DNA of 64,000 bases, taken from positions 15,851 to 79,850 of the forward strand of contig NZ_CP100427.1 in NCBI RefSeq assembly GCF_023151555.2. The letters run 5' to 3'. Positions 36,184-44,676 of the stretch are shown piece by piece (positions within the stretch are counted from its first letter, which is position 1; each line of letters starts with the position of its first letter). Source of the DNA: Photobacterium sp. CCB-ST2H9 (lineage in GTDB: Bacteria > Pseudomonadota > Gammaproteobacteria > Enterobacterales > Vibrionaceae). The notes under the pieces are model-generated. The model was given only the letters and a program-made list of their open reading frames with translations, had not been told where the DNA came from and made no database searches. A program made the position numbers and the translations under genes.

Positions 36184-36951
36184 CTACCCTAACTTGAATG
36201 GTGCTGCAGCTGCGGTTACACCAAAAAGGCCCTTGGATTCAAAGGAAACGTTCCCTTTACTTTCAACAGAGAACTGGCCTTTACTGATCACACTGAATTT
36301 ACTGGCTTCAAAGCTTATCGGCCCGTTACTTTTGAACGTAATTTCAGATGCCTCCACATTAGCCTTACCGTTGATCAGTAGTTTGAAATCCCCTCCTATG
36401 TTTTCTGATGTGTTTTTTGTAGAACTCCGAAAGCTGTCCCCTTCGGCATGGACAACAACGCCTTCTTTGTTAATCTCAACCCGGGTACCGGTCGGGATAT
36501 GGACAATTCCCCAGACTCCCGAATGAGTTTTGTATTCCATCACACCGAATCGACTGTAAATGTCGTCTTCGAGGGATAGACCGGGCGCTGGCGGCTCATC
36601 AGCGTGCCCCTTTCCAGGTTGTTCCAGTTTAGGCAAATGGCTTTTACCGTCAGGAGCGTGGTAGCAGCTGCCGGTGATACGAGGGTATCTGGTATCTCCG
36701 CCCCGAGGAAAGTCGACCCATACAAGATCATCTTTTTCTACAGGAACCTGATGGCCAGATTCAGGCTTGCATCCCAAGGGCAGCAGAAACTCAGCCCACG
36801 GCAGATCATCCTCCGGTATAGCGTCCCAATGCCCCATTAACCGCACTTGGACTTTGTACAAACCATTGGGGTGATTAGTTGCGACAACTTTAGCCGGATA
36901 TTCAGCTCTGAACCGACCATCTGGGTTTCCTCGTCTATTTTCGGCTCTCAT
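36184..36951 (-). CDS. Baseplate central spike protein (gp5/gpV-like)
   Basis: 255 residues. The N-terminal OB-fold (FRAEYPAKVVATNHPNGLYKVQVRLMGHWD..., then VPVEKDDLVWVDFPRGGDTRYPRITG) is the gp5/gpV type. The C-terminal 80 residues are regular beta repeats (FKLLINGKANVEASEITFKS and following), forming a triple-stranded beta-helix needle. It overlaps the hub gene by 17 bp and is followed by the PAAR tip gene. Confidence 0.8.
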   Translation of the reverse strand: MRAENRRGNPDGRFRAEYPAKVVATNHPNGLYKVQVRLMGHWDAIPEDDLPWAEFLLPLGCKPESGHQVPVEKDDLVWVDFPRGGDTRYPRITGSCYHAPDGKSHLPKLEQPGKGHADEPPAPGLSLEDDIYSRFGVMEYKTHSGVWGIVHIPTGTRVEINKEGVVVHAEGDSFRSSTKNTSENIGGDFKLLINGKANVEASEITFKSNGPISFEASKFSVISKGQFSVESKGNVSFESKGLFGVTAAAAPFKLG

Positions 36952-37933
36952 TGAATACTCCTAATCCAGTCAGACAAAGATACCGCGACCCTTCTTGGTA
37001 ATGTGTTACTTGCTGTATGTACTGTTTTTCAGGCAACGCTTCGTCAATCACCCGTTCTTTATTCGATAAATGAAAGACCACTTTGCATGGCAGGCCTGGT
37101 TGTATTTGAGTGTTGCCCAGAGTTGTTGCCCACATGACCGGGATTAGCGTTATATTCTGGTTATCCAGGGCAGACAGAAATGGAGGGGAGATCATTACAA
37201 ATCCATTTTCACCACCAGCTCTGGCCACCTGCAGGCCTTCCTCAGTATCCCAACGGGCATACATTCGGTTTAGCAGCCGGTCGTACATGTACGTTTGATC
37301 TTGCAACCGAAATGATGAAATGCTGATTTCAGCATCTGGGTTTTGATGCTCGAAACTCAGCTCAAATTTTCTTTTCTTCAGTTGTGGTACGGATTTGAAG
37401 TAAATTGATCCCCTGCTGTAGTACGCGATTGCGCCGTAGTCTCTGGCCATTGTACGGATTAATTTTGATTTACTGGTCCCAGCATTGAGATGGTATGTGC
37501 CGTATTCGTTGAAAGTGTCACATTCGATTTTCACGCCAGTTAATACGCGATTTAAAATCTGTTCAGGCGTTTGTTCGACAAAGAACGTAGGTGTTTTCAC
37601 CGGTTGTTTCAGCTGGTGGCATGTTCTTTGAAATCCCTCTACGTGGAATATGTTGTCTTCAAATTTAGGAGGCATGACGACAAAAGTATCAATGAAGATA
37701 TCACCACCACGGCCTCCTGGGTCACCGTATGTGACTTCTAACTCGGTGCCTTCCTTTATCTTCAATTCATCTCTGTATGCCGCCACAGGGTCGTACAGCT
37801 CTAATATGAGCTTTGTACCAGACATGTCGGCAGATTCAATTATGCTGCAGCGCACAATATGATCTGGCACTATAAATGCGCCCTCATTAACCCTGACTTT
37901 TTGGATCAGAGGAAATTGACGGCTATCACTCAT
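36935..37933 (-). CDS. Baseplate hub protein (gp27/gpD-like)
   Basis: 332 residues with the tube-like hub pattern: ADMSGTKLILELYDPVAAYRDELKIKEGTELEVTYGD (about 34-70), FVVMPPKFEDNIFHVEGFQRTCHQLKQPVKT and TPEQILNRVLTG, as in P2 gpD and T4 gp27. In the virion it forms the trimer that joins the tube to the spike. Overlaps with both neighbours show one operon. Confidence 0.75.
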   Translation of the reverse strand: MSDSRQFPLIQKVRVNEGAFIVPDHIVRCSIIESADMSGTKLILELYDPVAAYRDELKIKEGTELEVTYGDPGGRGGDIFIDTFVVMPPKFEDNIFHVEGFQRTCHQLKQPVKTPTFFVEQTPEQILNRVLTGVKIECDTFNEYGTYHLNAGTSKSKLIRTMARDYGAIAYYSRGSIYFKSVPQLKKRKFELSFEHQNPDAEISISSFRLQDQTYMYDRLLNRMYARWDTEEGLQVARAGGENGFVMISPPFLSALDNQNITLIPVMWATTLGNTQIQPGLPCKVVFHLSNKERVIDEALPEKQYIQQVTHYQEGSRYLCLTGLGVFNESRK

Positions 37934-38709
37934 GACATTGACTCCGGCTCAGAAACAACATATCGCATCAACGATGCTTCTACAGCTTCGGCTTCATAAA
38001 CTTCCGCAATAACATCAAAACTGATCCGATACCCGAAGACTCGCTGTTTGTTTATATCGACTACTTCACTCAACGGACTGATATTGCGTGGTGTATTTAC
38101 CTCAATTGTTGAGCGGATGGAGGCGGATGCTATTTTAGTTTGTGCAGAAAATACGTGTTTTCTACCCTTCTTCGTATGCCGCAACCACATTGAAAATCCC
38201 AATGCTATGCGATCTGCAGTTTCTCGGTTCCAGGACAATACAACCAGCGTATATGTCAGTTTGACAAACGACTTATTGATGCTTGCAAAAACATTTCCTG
38301 AATCGCCACTCAACTCTCCAAATCCTGTCAGGTCCTGGTAATCATCACCTTCAGTAAATGAAAACTCTGTCTCACGATAAATGTGGCAAGCCGGTAAAAG
38401 TGAACGGATATCTGGCTCTTTTTCCCCTTTGCCTGGAATCGATTTGCGTTTTGCCGCTACCTCCTGAATGAAGCTCTGTGCATCTTCAAATCGCCCCAGG
38501 AATAACTTTTCTCTAATCGACTTGTTTGCAAAGCGTGCGAACTCTTGGTTCTCTTTACGCTCTGTATCAGTGATTACAAGAGCATTTAGAACTCCCCCTG
38601 CAAATGTGGCCACAGCCCGGTTGATATCTGTGAAATCGGTATGCTCCACTGGACCTGATGGCTCTATTTGTAACTCGTTGAACGAGAGTAATTCATGGTG
38701 TTCAGACAT
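37930..38709 (-). CDS. Tail structural protein upstream of the hub gene (259 aa)
   Basis: No family is recognised. The protein is soluble, with a beta-rich C-terminal half (FGYRISFDVIAEVYEAEAVEASLMRY). It overlaps the genes on both sides by 1-4 bp. Its position beside the hub gene suggests a tail terminator or baseplate role. Confidence 0.5.
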   Translation of the reverse strand: MSEHHELLSFNELQIEPSGPVEHTDFTDINRAVATFAGGVLNALVITDTERKENQEFARFANKSIREKLFLGRFEDAQSFIQEVAAKRKSIPGKGEKEPDIRSLLPACHIYRETEFSFTEGDDYQDLTGFGELSGDSGNVFASINKSFVKLTYTLVVLSWNRETADRIALGFSMWLRHTKKGRKHVFSAQTKIASASIRSTIEVNTPRNISPLSEVVDINKQRVFGYRISFDVIAEVYEAEAVEASLMRYVVSEPESMS

Positions 38710-39215
38710 TAGTTTCCGTCCCGAATATGCTCAGGTAATCCAGCAGGATCCCTGGCTGGTATGCAGATGTATAGGGTTCCGATATTGGCAGTCCCAATCC
38801 CCGTTGCTCGATGTACGTACCACCAGACTCGTTGTGTTTTATTCGCCCCGACCTCGTCTTCCCATTCCAGAACCGAACCTTCTGGTATCCCTGGATGAGC
38901 AATTCTCACTGTTAAGGGCAGCTCACCTTCACCTAACTGTGTCTCTCCATCTTGCATCATCAAAAACACATCATTTTCATCAGGGCAATCGACTACGGTG
39001 ACTGGAATAGGATCCAGGTAGCTGAGTGTTTTCTGGTTGTTATCAATTTCATCAAACAAGCTGGGCTCGTATCCATCAGGTTCTGTTATTTCGTCAGAAT
39101 CTCCCGGCACGAACAGCAGTGCATCAAATGCATCGGGGGAAAGCTCAATGGCCTTCATCCAGTCAGCTCTTAAGTGGTCATTGAGTTTTGCATGCCCTTG
39201 ATTTCTGATTCTCAT
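38709..39215 (-). CDS. Tail or head-tail joining protein (168 aa)
   Basis: No family is recognised. The C-terminal half (LPLTVRIAHPGIPEGSVLEWEDEVGANKTQRVWWYVHRATGIG) is beta-rich. It shares single-base or 4-bp overlaps with neighbours in a tightly packed tail operon. Confidence 0.5.
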   Translation of the reverse strand: MRIRNQGHAKLNDHLRADWMKAIELSPDAFDALLFVPGDSDEITEPDGYEPSLFDEIDNNQKTLSYLDPIPVTVVDCPDENDVFLMMQDGETQLGEGELPLTVRIAHPGIPEGSVLEWEDEVGANKTQRVWWYVHRATGIGTANIGTLYICIPARDPAGLPEHIRDGN

Positions 39216-40381
39216 TTCAGTATCCCCTTGAGCTTTTGTTCACTCATGTTCATTCGCTTTGCAAATGCAGCTAAAGCCTCTCCCCTGGTAACGCCACTCA
39301 ATTTCTGCGTGTCTGCGAATGTACTGAATGACAACTTGAGCATGTCTCTCATTTCCCTTAATTGGGCATCCTGGCTCTTGATTTTTTGATTCTGCTTTCG
39401 TAGCCGGCGCGCTTGCTGTCGGAGCTTTTCTATAGTTGAGGAGCTGTCCAGTAGCTTTTTCTCAAGCCCGGCATTTCTCCGTTTATACTTTTGGTATTCC
39501 GCCTGGGCTCGCCCTTTATCAACTTTCGTCGATCTATTTTTGGCTGCCTCTTTTGCCTCCTGGCCTTTAATGACGTGGGTACGTTTACGATCGTCGCCGT
39601 AGGCAACGCGTGCTGCCCGTACCTCCATCTGCCTGCCGATAAGCCGGTGCCAGGACGTAGACTGCAACATTACGGTTGCTTTCAGAACGTGCTTACAAGC
39701 AACACCTTTCATTTGCGGGTTTCGGATTTTCGGGAAAGAAAACTCTTTTGGTGGTGCCAGTGCATAATTGCCAACGGTTGCCAGATATCGATACCAGTAT
39801 TGATGACGTCCACATGTGCAATTGAATGACATGCGTCCCTTACATGCGATTTGAGCTGCTTTTTCGTAACTCCCGGACGGCGGGTCTTGGAGGTAGTCAT
39901 CATATTCCTCTAGCCGAATTGTGACTTTGTGCTCCTGGTGCACCGACTGCATCGACGCTTTGACTCGGACCGTTATGATATTTCCGGATATACCGGTGAG
40001 ATTCGCCTGTGTAATGCCACTACCGTCGTCTACGGCGTTATTTGCTCTCTGGATGTCAATGTCACGAGACCCTGCCACCAGCTGCGCGTATGTGATGCCG
40101 GCCGTAGACGAATCGAATACTTTCTTATGTCTTCTGCGGCTGTCTTCAAATTCACGTAGGTCATCGACGGTGAAAGGCACACCTTTCGACTTTTCACCGA
40201 GTTTTGATAGGTCCGATTTCCGTTTGGCTGTCAGCTGAGCTGGGGTTAGCGTACGTTTCGCGTTACGCCGGTTTTTCTTCTGCTTCTGTTCAATCAGTTT
40301 GAACAACTGGAGGAATTTTTTTTCACTTAACCCTGCAGATAAATAACGCCCAGACTCGTCCTTATCAAATTTCTTAGGCAT
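39212..40381 (-). CDS. SWIM zinc-finger-like phage protein with basic C-terminus (389 aa)
   Basis: A CxC...CxH pair (FNCTCGRHQY, then GVACKHVL, about 190-240) matches the SWIM zinc-finger consensus. The N-terminus is very basic, and the C-terminal 110 residues form a basic coiled coil ending in ...RMNMSEQKLKGILK, which resembles a helix-turn-helix. A zinc- and nucleic-acid-binding protein inside a tail operon is unusual, and the role is unknown. Confidence 0.55.
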   Translation of the reverse strand: MPKKFDKDESGRYLSAGLSEKKFLQLFKLIEQKQKKNRRNAKRTLTPAQLTAKRKSDLSKLGEKSKGVPFTVDDLREFEDSRRRHKKVFDSSTAGITYAQLVAGSRDIDIQRANNAVDDGSGITQANLTGISGNIITVRVKASMQSVHQEHKVTIRLEEYDDYLQDPPSGSYEKAAQIACKGRMSFNCTCGRHQYWYRYLATVGNYALAPPKEFSFPKIRNPQMKGVACKHVLKATVMLQSTSWHRLIGRQMEVRAARVAYGDDRKRTHVIKGQEAKEAAKNRSTKVDKGRAQAEYQKYKRRNAGLEKKLLDSSSTIEKLRQQARRLRKQNQKIKSQDAQLREMRDMLKLSFSTFADTQKLSGVTRGEALAAFAKRMNMSEQKLKGILK

Positions 40382-40697
40382 CGTTTATCTCCCCAAGAAA
40401 TCGGCGCATCTCCTGGCGAACCCATGCGGCCGACGGAAACTCAAACGATTCACCAACTGGTAATGGAGCTGCTTCGTCCTCTATCCCGCAAACAAGCGAA
40501 ACTAGCCACTGTAGTTCAACAGAACTAAACCGACGATGGGCCACTAAGTCATGCCGGTATTCTTCGTCTGGCATGATTGTTATCGTGGTTGTTTCTGCTG
40601 CCGGTGACTGTAAGTAGGCTAATATGCGCTGATAAAAATCCGCTCTTAGTAGATCGTCTTCGATGTTGAGATCTGATAGTCGGCTGAGTCGGTTCAA
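40374..40697 (-). CDS. Hypothetical protein (107 aa)
   Basis: A soluble, helical, acidic protein with no recognised domain. It overlaps the SWIM-protein gene by 8 bp and follows the 206-aa gene by 2 bp, so the three are co-translated. Confidence 0.5.
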   Translation of the reverse strand: MNRLSRLSDLNIEDDLLRADFYQRILAYLQSPAAETTTITIMPDEEYRHDLVAHRRFSSVELQWLVSLVCGIEDEAAPLPVGESFEFPSAAWVRQEMRRFLGEINDA

Positions 40698-40699
40698 TG

Positions 40700-41320
40700 T
40701 TATTTCTCCAGGGCGTCCGGAGAGAGGAATTTGGCATCATAGCCGTGGGTGAACGCATGCAATGGGTTTCTTTTTTGCTCTCGGCTATTCCCGGAAATAG
40801 AACCCAATAATCCTTCTGCAGTTGTTCTGTCTAACAGTGAATCATGCACTGCAGCATGAATTGCGAGCAGTAGACATGATGATTCGACAGTCAGTTGACT
40901 CCAGTCGATGTTATATGAAACCTCTCCTTTACCATCGCGTATTGGCTCAACGATTGAGTCAGGTATTTCGTAAAAGCCGCTTCCTGATTTCGGGTAGGTG
41001 ATGGCTTTCAGCGCTTGCATTGTCCGGTATGCATCTAACGTAGTGACCAAAATTGGCCGTCCATCGGGACCAACATTGCTCAAGCGAACGCATCGCCCAA
41101 AATGAGAGAACATATTAAGAAGTTCGTCGACAACGACGATAAAGCCATTTTGTCGAAGAGTTTCGAGTTTTTCTGGTAAGTCTTTTTTGAGTGTCTTGAT
41201 GTCACTCGGCAAGAGCTCAAAGTTAACAATGTGCAAGATGCCATCTACAAACCCTGCAGTGAGGGCAGCTGGCACTTCACGAGATAAAGACAAAATGTAA
41301 ATGCGTTTGTTTGAGCTCAT
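40700..41320 (-). CDS. Hypothetical protein heading the tail operon (206 aa)
   Basis: The first 60 residues look like an alpha/beta fold (KRIYILSLSREVPAALTAGFVDGILHIVNFELLP). No catalytic motif is evident. It is the first gene after the terminator at 41471-41503, so a promoter should lie in 41321-41470; I see no clear sigma70 match there. Confidence 0.5.
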   Translation of the reverse strand: MSSNKRIYILSLSREVPAALTAGFVDGILHIVNFELLPSDIKTLKKDLPEKLETLRQNGFIVVVDELLNMFSHFGRCVRLSNVGPDGRPILVTTLDAYRTMQALKAITYPKSGSGFYEIPDSIVEPIRDGKGEVSYNIDWSQLTVESSCLLLAIHAAVHDSLLDRTTAEGLLGSISGNSREQKRNPLHAFTHGYDAKFLSPDALEK

Positions 41321-41470
41321 ATGGCCTCATAAAAACGCGCTTTATCGGGTTGGCTTTTTAATCTTACCATTTTAATTGTGATCTAAAAGCATTGATTAGG
41401 ATAATCAACCTGTGTAATATGAAGCTGTTCTTGAGGGTAAGACAATAAAAACAACACTGTACGACAAATA

Positions 41471-41503
41471 AAAGGCCCGTCTCGTAGTTTAGAGATGGGC
41501 CTT
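41471..41503 (-). terminator. Terminator between ref and the tail operon
   Basis: AAAGGCCCGTCTC and GAGATGGGCCTTT form a 13-bp stem (one G-U) with T-rich flanks on both strands, so it can act bidirectionally. Confidence 0.75.
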
Positions 41504-41535
41504 TTTCTTTGTGTTTGAATTGAACTAAAGTCTTT

Positions 41536-41544
41536 GTTAGGAAA
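41536..41544 (-). promoter_or_regulatory. C1-type operator motif overlapping the ref stop codon
   Basis: TTTTCCTAACAAAG on the minus strand. Its TAA is the stop codon of the ref-like gene; the terminator follows 33 bp later. Confidence 0.55.
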
Positions 41545-42214
41545 AGGATCTGTAAATTTTTTTTACATTTTCCAACAGCTGCTCATCAACTTCTGGCAAC
41601 TCAAATTCTGGGGCGATCCCCACCAAAGAATACGCCACAGCCAACATCCACCATTCACAGCCGTTATGTTGCCTCCATTGCGTTGCACCGCCGGTTTGGC
41701 CTCTCGCATGGATTGGGATTAAATCGGGGTATGCTCGTATGATCTCTTTATCTGCAACGGTGTCATGATGCTCAGCGCAAATCGGTAGGGTTTTGGCGTG
41801 TGCAAATGGTTTGGTTCTGCCATCCATATGGTGAAGGGAAATTAGTGGGCGATGCCGTTCCTTTAGTAAGCACGGAAGACACGGTAACTGGCCTACCAGA
41901 TCCATCACGTGTTTTTCATACTGGCTAGGGGGTCTTCCTTTTAATCCACGCGAAGTAGTTCGTTTCTTAGCCGAATGATTGCCAATGGCCCTCTTTTTGA
42001 TTTTGTGGTGATAAGTCGATTCAGCTTGTTTAGACTGCAGTTTTTCTATCTTGCGCTCCCTGGCTTTATTCGCTCTATCTATCTGTTTTTTAAAGTGTTC
42101 ATCTCTGAGTTTTGGATCGTTCCATTTTTCTATTTGCTTTTTCCTGGCTCTTTCTTGTGCCTTTAAGGCCCTGTCCTTGAGCTGTTCGAATTTTTCTTTC
42201 GTTGTTTTCGGCAT
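41537..42214 (-). CDS. ref: Ref-like RecA-dependent HNH nuclease
   Basis: 225 residues. The N-terminal 95 are a very basic, probably disordered coil, as in P1 Ref. The C-terminal domain has two Cys (LPCLPCLLKERH) and the HNH core ISLHHMDGRTKPFAHAKTLPICAEHHD, which matches the Ref pattern of HHxxGRTKP-H-H. P1 Ref (186 aa) nicks DNA at RecA-dependent displacement loops. In P1, ref expression is under C1 control, and here two copies of the operator motif flank the gene (41536 and 42271). Confidence 0.8.
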   Translation of the reverse strand: MPKTTKEKFEQLKDRALKAQERARKKQIEKWNDPKLRDEHFKKQIDRANKARERKIEKLQSKQAESTYHHKIKKRAIGNHSAKKRTTSRGLKGRPPSQYEKHVMDLVGQLPCLPCLLKERHRPLISLHHMDGRTKPFAHAKTLPICAEHHDTVADKEIIRAYPDLIPIHARGQTGGATQWRQHNGCEWWMLAVAYSLVGIAPEFELPEVDEQLLENVKKIYRSFS

Positions 42215-42270
42215 TTACAACCCATTAAGCCTTAGCTAATATCGCGCTGACGAATTTATTTCGTTGCTTT

Positions 42271-42279
42271 GTTAGGTAG
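42271..42279 (-). promoter_or_regulatory. C1-type operator motif upstream of ref (one mismatch)
   Basis: CTACCTAACAAAG on the minus strand, 57 bp upstream of the ref-like start. It differs from the consensus at one base in the 5' part. Confidence 0.5.
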
Positions 42280-42311
42280 AGTGTGTTGTTCGCTGCACTA
42301 CACTCGAAGAA

Positions 42312-42330
42312 AACCCGCCTTGTGCGGGTT
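42312..42330 (-). terminator. Terminator upstream of ref
   Basis: AACCCGC and GCGGGTT form a 7-bp stem with a 5-base loop; T-runs flank it on both strands. It ends the transcript of the 131-aa gene. Confidence 0.75.
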
Positions 42331-42338
42331 TTTTTTTG

Positions 42339-42734
42339 TTAGCAATGACCTTTTACACGGCCATGCGCCATTGAGAACAGCAATTCAGATATATCCGGTA
42401 ATTGATTCGCTTCATCAGATGGTTCGTAGTGATTTTGAGCAAAAATTATGAATGACTCTGCAACTATAGAGGCCATGGTGTATGGGTTCATGTTGATCCC
42501 TCTCTCGCTCATTGCTGTTTCGAAAGTAGAAAACAACTCAGATAGCACGTTAGTGGCAGCACAATGAATGGTTGCGTCTGATTCTGTTGCATTAATGCTA
42601 TTCATGAGCTCGTTGCTAAGTGGAAATAATTCGCTGATAAATCCTGACAAATTCTGCTGAATAATATCGCGATGTTTTGCTGAAGCTTCTTCTATCTTCT
42701 CCAGGGTGTCATTGATAGTCTCGTTCGCACTCAT
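42339..42734 (-). CDS. Hypothetical helical protein (131 aa)
   Basis: Wholly helical, acidic and soluble, with no recognised domain. It is the last gene of a leftward run (PadR-like, 150 aa, 56 aa, this gene), 20 bp after the 56-aa gene. Confidence 0.5.
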   Translation of the reverse strand: MSANETINDTLEKIEEASAKHRDIIQQNLSGFISELFPLSNELMNSINATESDATIHCAATNVLSELFSTFETAMSERGINMNPYTMASIVAESFIIFAQNHYEPSDEANQLPDISELLFSMAHGRVKGHC

Positions 42735-42754
42735 ACTCTTTCTACTCTACAGCT

Positions 42755-42925
42755 CTACACCGGTTTGATGTGGAATTCTTCTATTCCACCATTTACACGC
42801 AATTTCGTAACTTTATGCAAAATGCCGTTGTAACGGACAGCTTTGCCATACTCCCAGCAGTCTCTAAAATGGATTGCTTGGTTAGATTTTGGGTCTAAAC
42901 GCAGTTTTTGGACGCCCTGTGTCAT
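42755..42925 (-). CDS. Small basic protein (56 aa)
   Basis: ATG at 42925 overlaps the stop of the upstream gene (ATGA), a standard coupled start. The product (MTQGVQKLRLDPKSNQAI..., ending EEFHIKPV) is basic with alternating beta strands. No family is recognised. The overlap, codon use and lack of competing frames support it. Confidence 0.55.
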   Translation of the reverse strand: MTQGVQKLRLDPKSNQAIHFRDCWEYGKAVRYNGILHKVTKLRVNGGIEEFHIKPV

Positions 42926-43374
42926 TGCCTGTGTATCTCGTTGGTTCCTATGTCAAGCATGCCGTGGCACACGTATTCTAAATCGCTATTGTATGCTGGT
43001 GGCTTCTTTGTTTTAGTGTTTCTGTTGTGCCAGTGTTGCCAGCCACAAGTAAATGCATACTGATTGCTATTATAATCAGCATACAGCAGGTCGTTTCCGT
43101 TTCTCGCCTCATTGGCGCCTGCCGCAAATGAGGCAAGAAAATCATCTCGCTCCACCAGCTTGATGGCCATTTGTTCATCATCATGATGGCCAACAATCGT
43201 GATGACCCCAATTTCCTGCATTTTGTTTATCACTGTTCTATCAAAATACCCAAAATACACCTCATCGTGAGGACAGAATGTCACATCAGGATGGAGCTCA
43301 TACACATGTCCGTTCAACGGTAATGCTTCCATTAGTTGAGTGACAAAGTTGAGTTGTTTCTTTGGAATTGTCAT
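42922..43374 (-). CDS. Hypothetical protein (150 aa)
   Basis: A soluble protein with a central YFDRTVINKMQEIGVITIVGHHDDEQMAIKL segment. No family is recognised. It overlaps the PadR-like gene by 4 bp and the 56-aa gene by 4 bp. Confidence 0.55.
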   Translation of the reverse strand: MTIPKKQLNFVTQLMEALPLNGHVYELHPDVTFCPHDEVYFGYFDRTVINKMQEIGVITIVGHHDDEQMAIKLVERDDFLASFAAGANEARNGNDLLYADYNSNQYAFTCGWQHWHNRNTKTKKPPAYNSDLEYVCHGMLDIGTNEIHRQ

Positions 43375-43886
43375 GAGTAATCATTCTGTTTGCAGGACTT
43401 GATTAGATGGATCGCTGATACTGCGTAGTCATACTCTGATTTGAAGTATGTGATCTCCCGATCCAGAAGTAACCGTTCAATTGGATCCACTAATACTTTT
43501 TGTTCTTCATAGGCTTCTTCAAGCAACCGGGTCAAATGTGCAGAAAGTTCATAAAAATAATGAATATTTCCAGCTTTCAGCATCATTGTTGACTCAGAAT
43601 GAAACTTGAACTGCGTTGTGATCGTTGTAGACCCTCTCGTTTCGCGCACCACGCTCTCTCCATCCTGAGTTATTGAATATTGCTTGCTGGGGCTTTTTTG
43701 GCTGTCGTAAACAATGGCTGAATCCAAGTACCCTTTTTTCTCCAAGATCTTCAATTCACCGTACATTTGCTGGCGTGATGTGTTCCAAATCCTGGACTTC
43801 GTCAATTTCTCCAATAGGTCTTTAGCCAGGTATGGTTTTTCTGAAATGAACACCAGTAGGGTTCGCTGCAAGTCTGACGTTTTCAT
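43371..43886 (-). CDS. PadR-like winged-helix transcriptional regulator (171 aa)
   Basis: The start at 43886 has AAAAAGGA 8 bases upstream; the longer ORF from 43949 lacks a site. The N-terminal 85 residues match the PadR winged helix (LLVFISEKPYLAKDLLEKLTK..., SRQQMYGELKILEKKGYL, then SPSKQYSITQDGESVV for the wing). The C-terminal 80 residues form a helical dimerisation region. It heads a four-gene leftward operon with an operator motif 83 bp upstream. Confidence 0.65.
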   Translation of the reverse strand: MKTSDLQRTLLVFISEKPYLAKDLLEKLTKSRIWNTSRQQMYGELKILEKKGYLDSAIVYDSQKSPSKQYSITQDGESVVRETRGSTTITTQFKFHSESTMMLKAGNIHYFYELSAHLTRLLEEAYEEQKVLVDPIERLLLDREITYFKSEYDYAVSAIHLIKSCKQNDYS

Positions 43887-43968
43887 GTTGGGTCCTTTTT
43901 TGTTCAGATATTGGCCCACCCCGGGTTCCCTATTGATTGACCTGTACATTATTCAGCTTGAATTATTT

Positions 43969-43977
43969 GTTAGGAAG
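43969..43977 (-). promoter_or_regulatory. C1-type operator motif upstream of the PadR-like gene
   Basis: GCTTCCTAACAAAT on the minus strand, 83 bp before the start codon. Confidence 0.6.
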
Positions 43978-44034
43978 CGATTTAATGTACCAGCTCTTCG
44001 GGGCATGCTCCAAATACTAGGCTATACGTGCAAG

Positions 44035-44056
44035 AAAGGCAGCTTCGGCTGCCTTT
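44035..44056 (-). terminator. Terminator with TTCG loop
   Basis: AAAGGCAGC and GCTGCCTTT form a 9-bp stem with loop TTCG and T-rich flanks. It separates the PadR-like operon from the leftward 54-aa gene. Confidence 0.8.
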
Positions 44057-44071
44057 TTTATTCGTAACTTT

Positions 44072-44080
44072 GTTAGGAAA
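44072..44080 (-). promoter_or_regulatory. C1-type operator motif, intergenic
   Basis: CTTTCCTAACAAAG on the minus strand, a perfect consensus copy just before the TTCG-loop terminator. Confidence 0.6.
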
Positions 44081-44126
44081 GATACTGTCAGGCTCCTGAC
44101 TTGTCAACCGCTTTACAAGTGCTAAC

Positions 44127-44291
44127 TCAGTGATTATCAGTACTGTTGTGATTATTTGATTTCATGTGGCTCAGTCTGATGAGCATGTAATTTAAGTCAA
44201 AATTCTGATGCCTTCTGACAACTGATAATGCTCTATCACGACATTGCCTGGCTTTCATCTTGTTGATAATTCGCTTGAGTATACGGTTCAT
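44127..44291 (-). CDS. Small basic protein (54 aa), tentative
   Basis: An ORF starting MNRILKRIINKMKARQCRD, strongly basic, in an otherwise empty gap between two operator motifs (44072 and 44323). The ribosome binding site is weak, so it is tentative. The rest of 44057-44430 shows only the operator copies. Confidence 0.35.
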   Translation of the reverse strand: MNRILKRIINKMKARQCRDRALSVVRRHQNFDLNYMLIRLSHMKSNNHNSTDNH

Positions 44292-44322
44292 ATTTATTTG
44301 TTTGTTGGTGTGTGGTTGATTT

Positions 44323-44331
44323 GTTAGGAAG
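44323..44331 (-). promoter_or_regulatory. C1-type operator motif upstream of the 54-aa gene
   Basis: CCTTCCTAACAAAT on the minus strand, 31 bp before the candidate start at 44291. It may also affect the divergent gene at 44431. Confidence 0.6.
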
Positions 44332-44430
44332 GATGGGTATGTTAAATTACTCTATCGTTACTCACAACGAATGAATCACAAATAGATGAATCACGGCTGC
44401 AGCTGCCATTCATAGAAGCAAAGGATTTTT

Positions 44431-44676
44431 ATGCAATTTAGAGTCAATTTGATCAGAGTCAGTTCAATAACACCGGAACAGTCATCAGTGCTGGAGAGTA
44501 ATTGCACTCACATTGTTGGAGAGCATTGGTTTATGGAAGGAGATGTTGATTACCTGACCGAACACGATATCGAGTTTGAGCTATTGGATGATTGCATTCT
44601 TGTCGACAGCTTGGCCGAAGGAGAGCTCACGAAGGAAGATTTGATGAATCTGGCGGGGTTATTAGATGACGAGTGA
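44431..44676 (+). CDS. Small acidic hypothetical protein (81 aa)
   Basis: AAAGGA precedes the ATG. The protein is acidic with alternating beta and helix. It overlaps the next gene by 11 bp, so the two are translated together. The pair has the size of a toxin-antitoxin module, but I see no family match. Confidence 0.5.
   Translation: MQFRVNLIRVSSITPEQSSVLESNCTHIVGEHWFMEGDVDYLTEHDIEFELLDDCILVDSLAEGELTKEDLMNLAGLLDDE

Noticed and set aside
36604..36840. Plus-strand ORF opposite the spike gene
   Set aside because: It is antisense to a strongly supported structural gene, with no independent signal.
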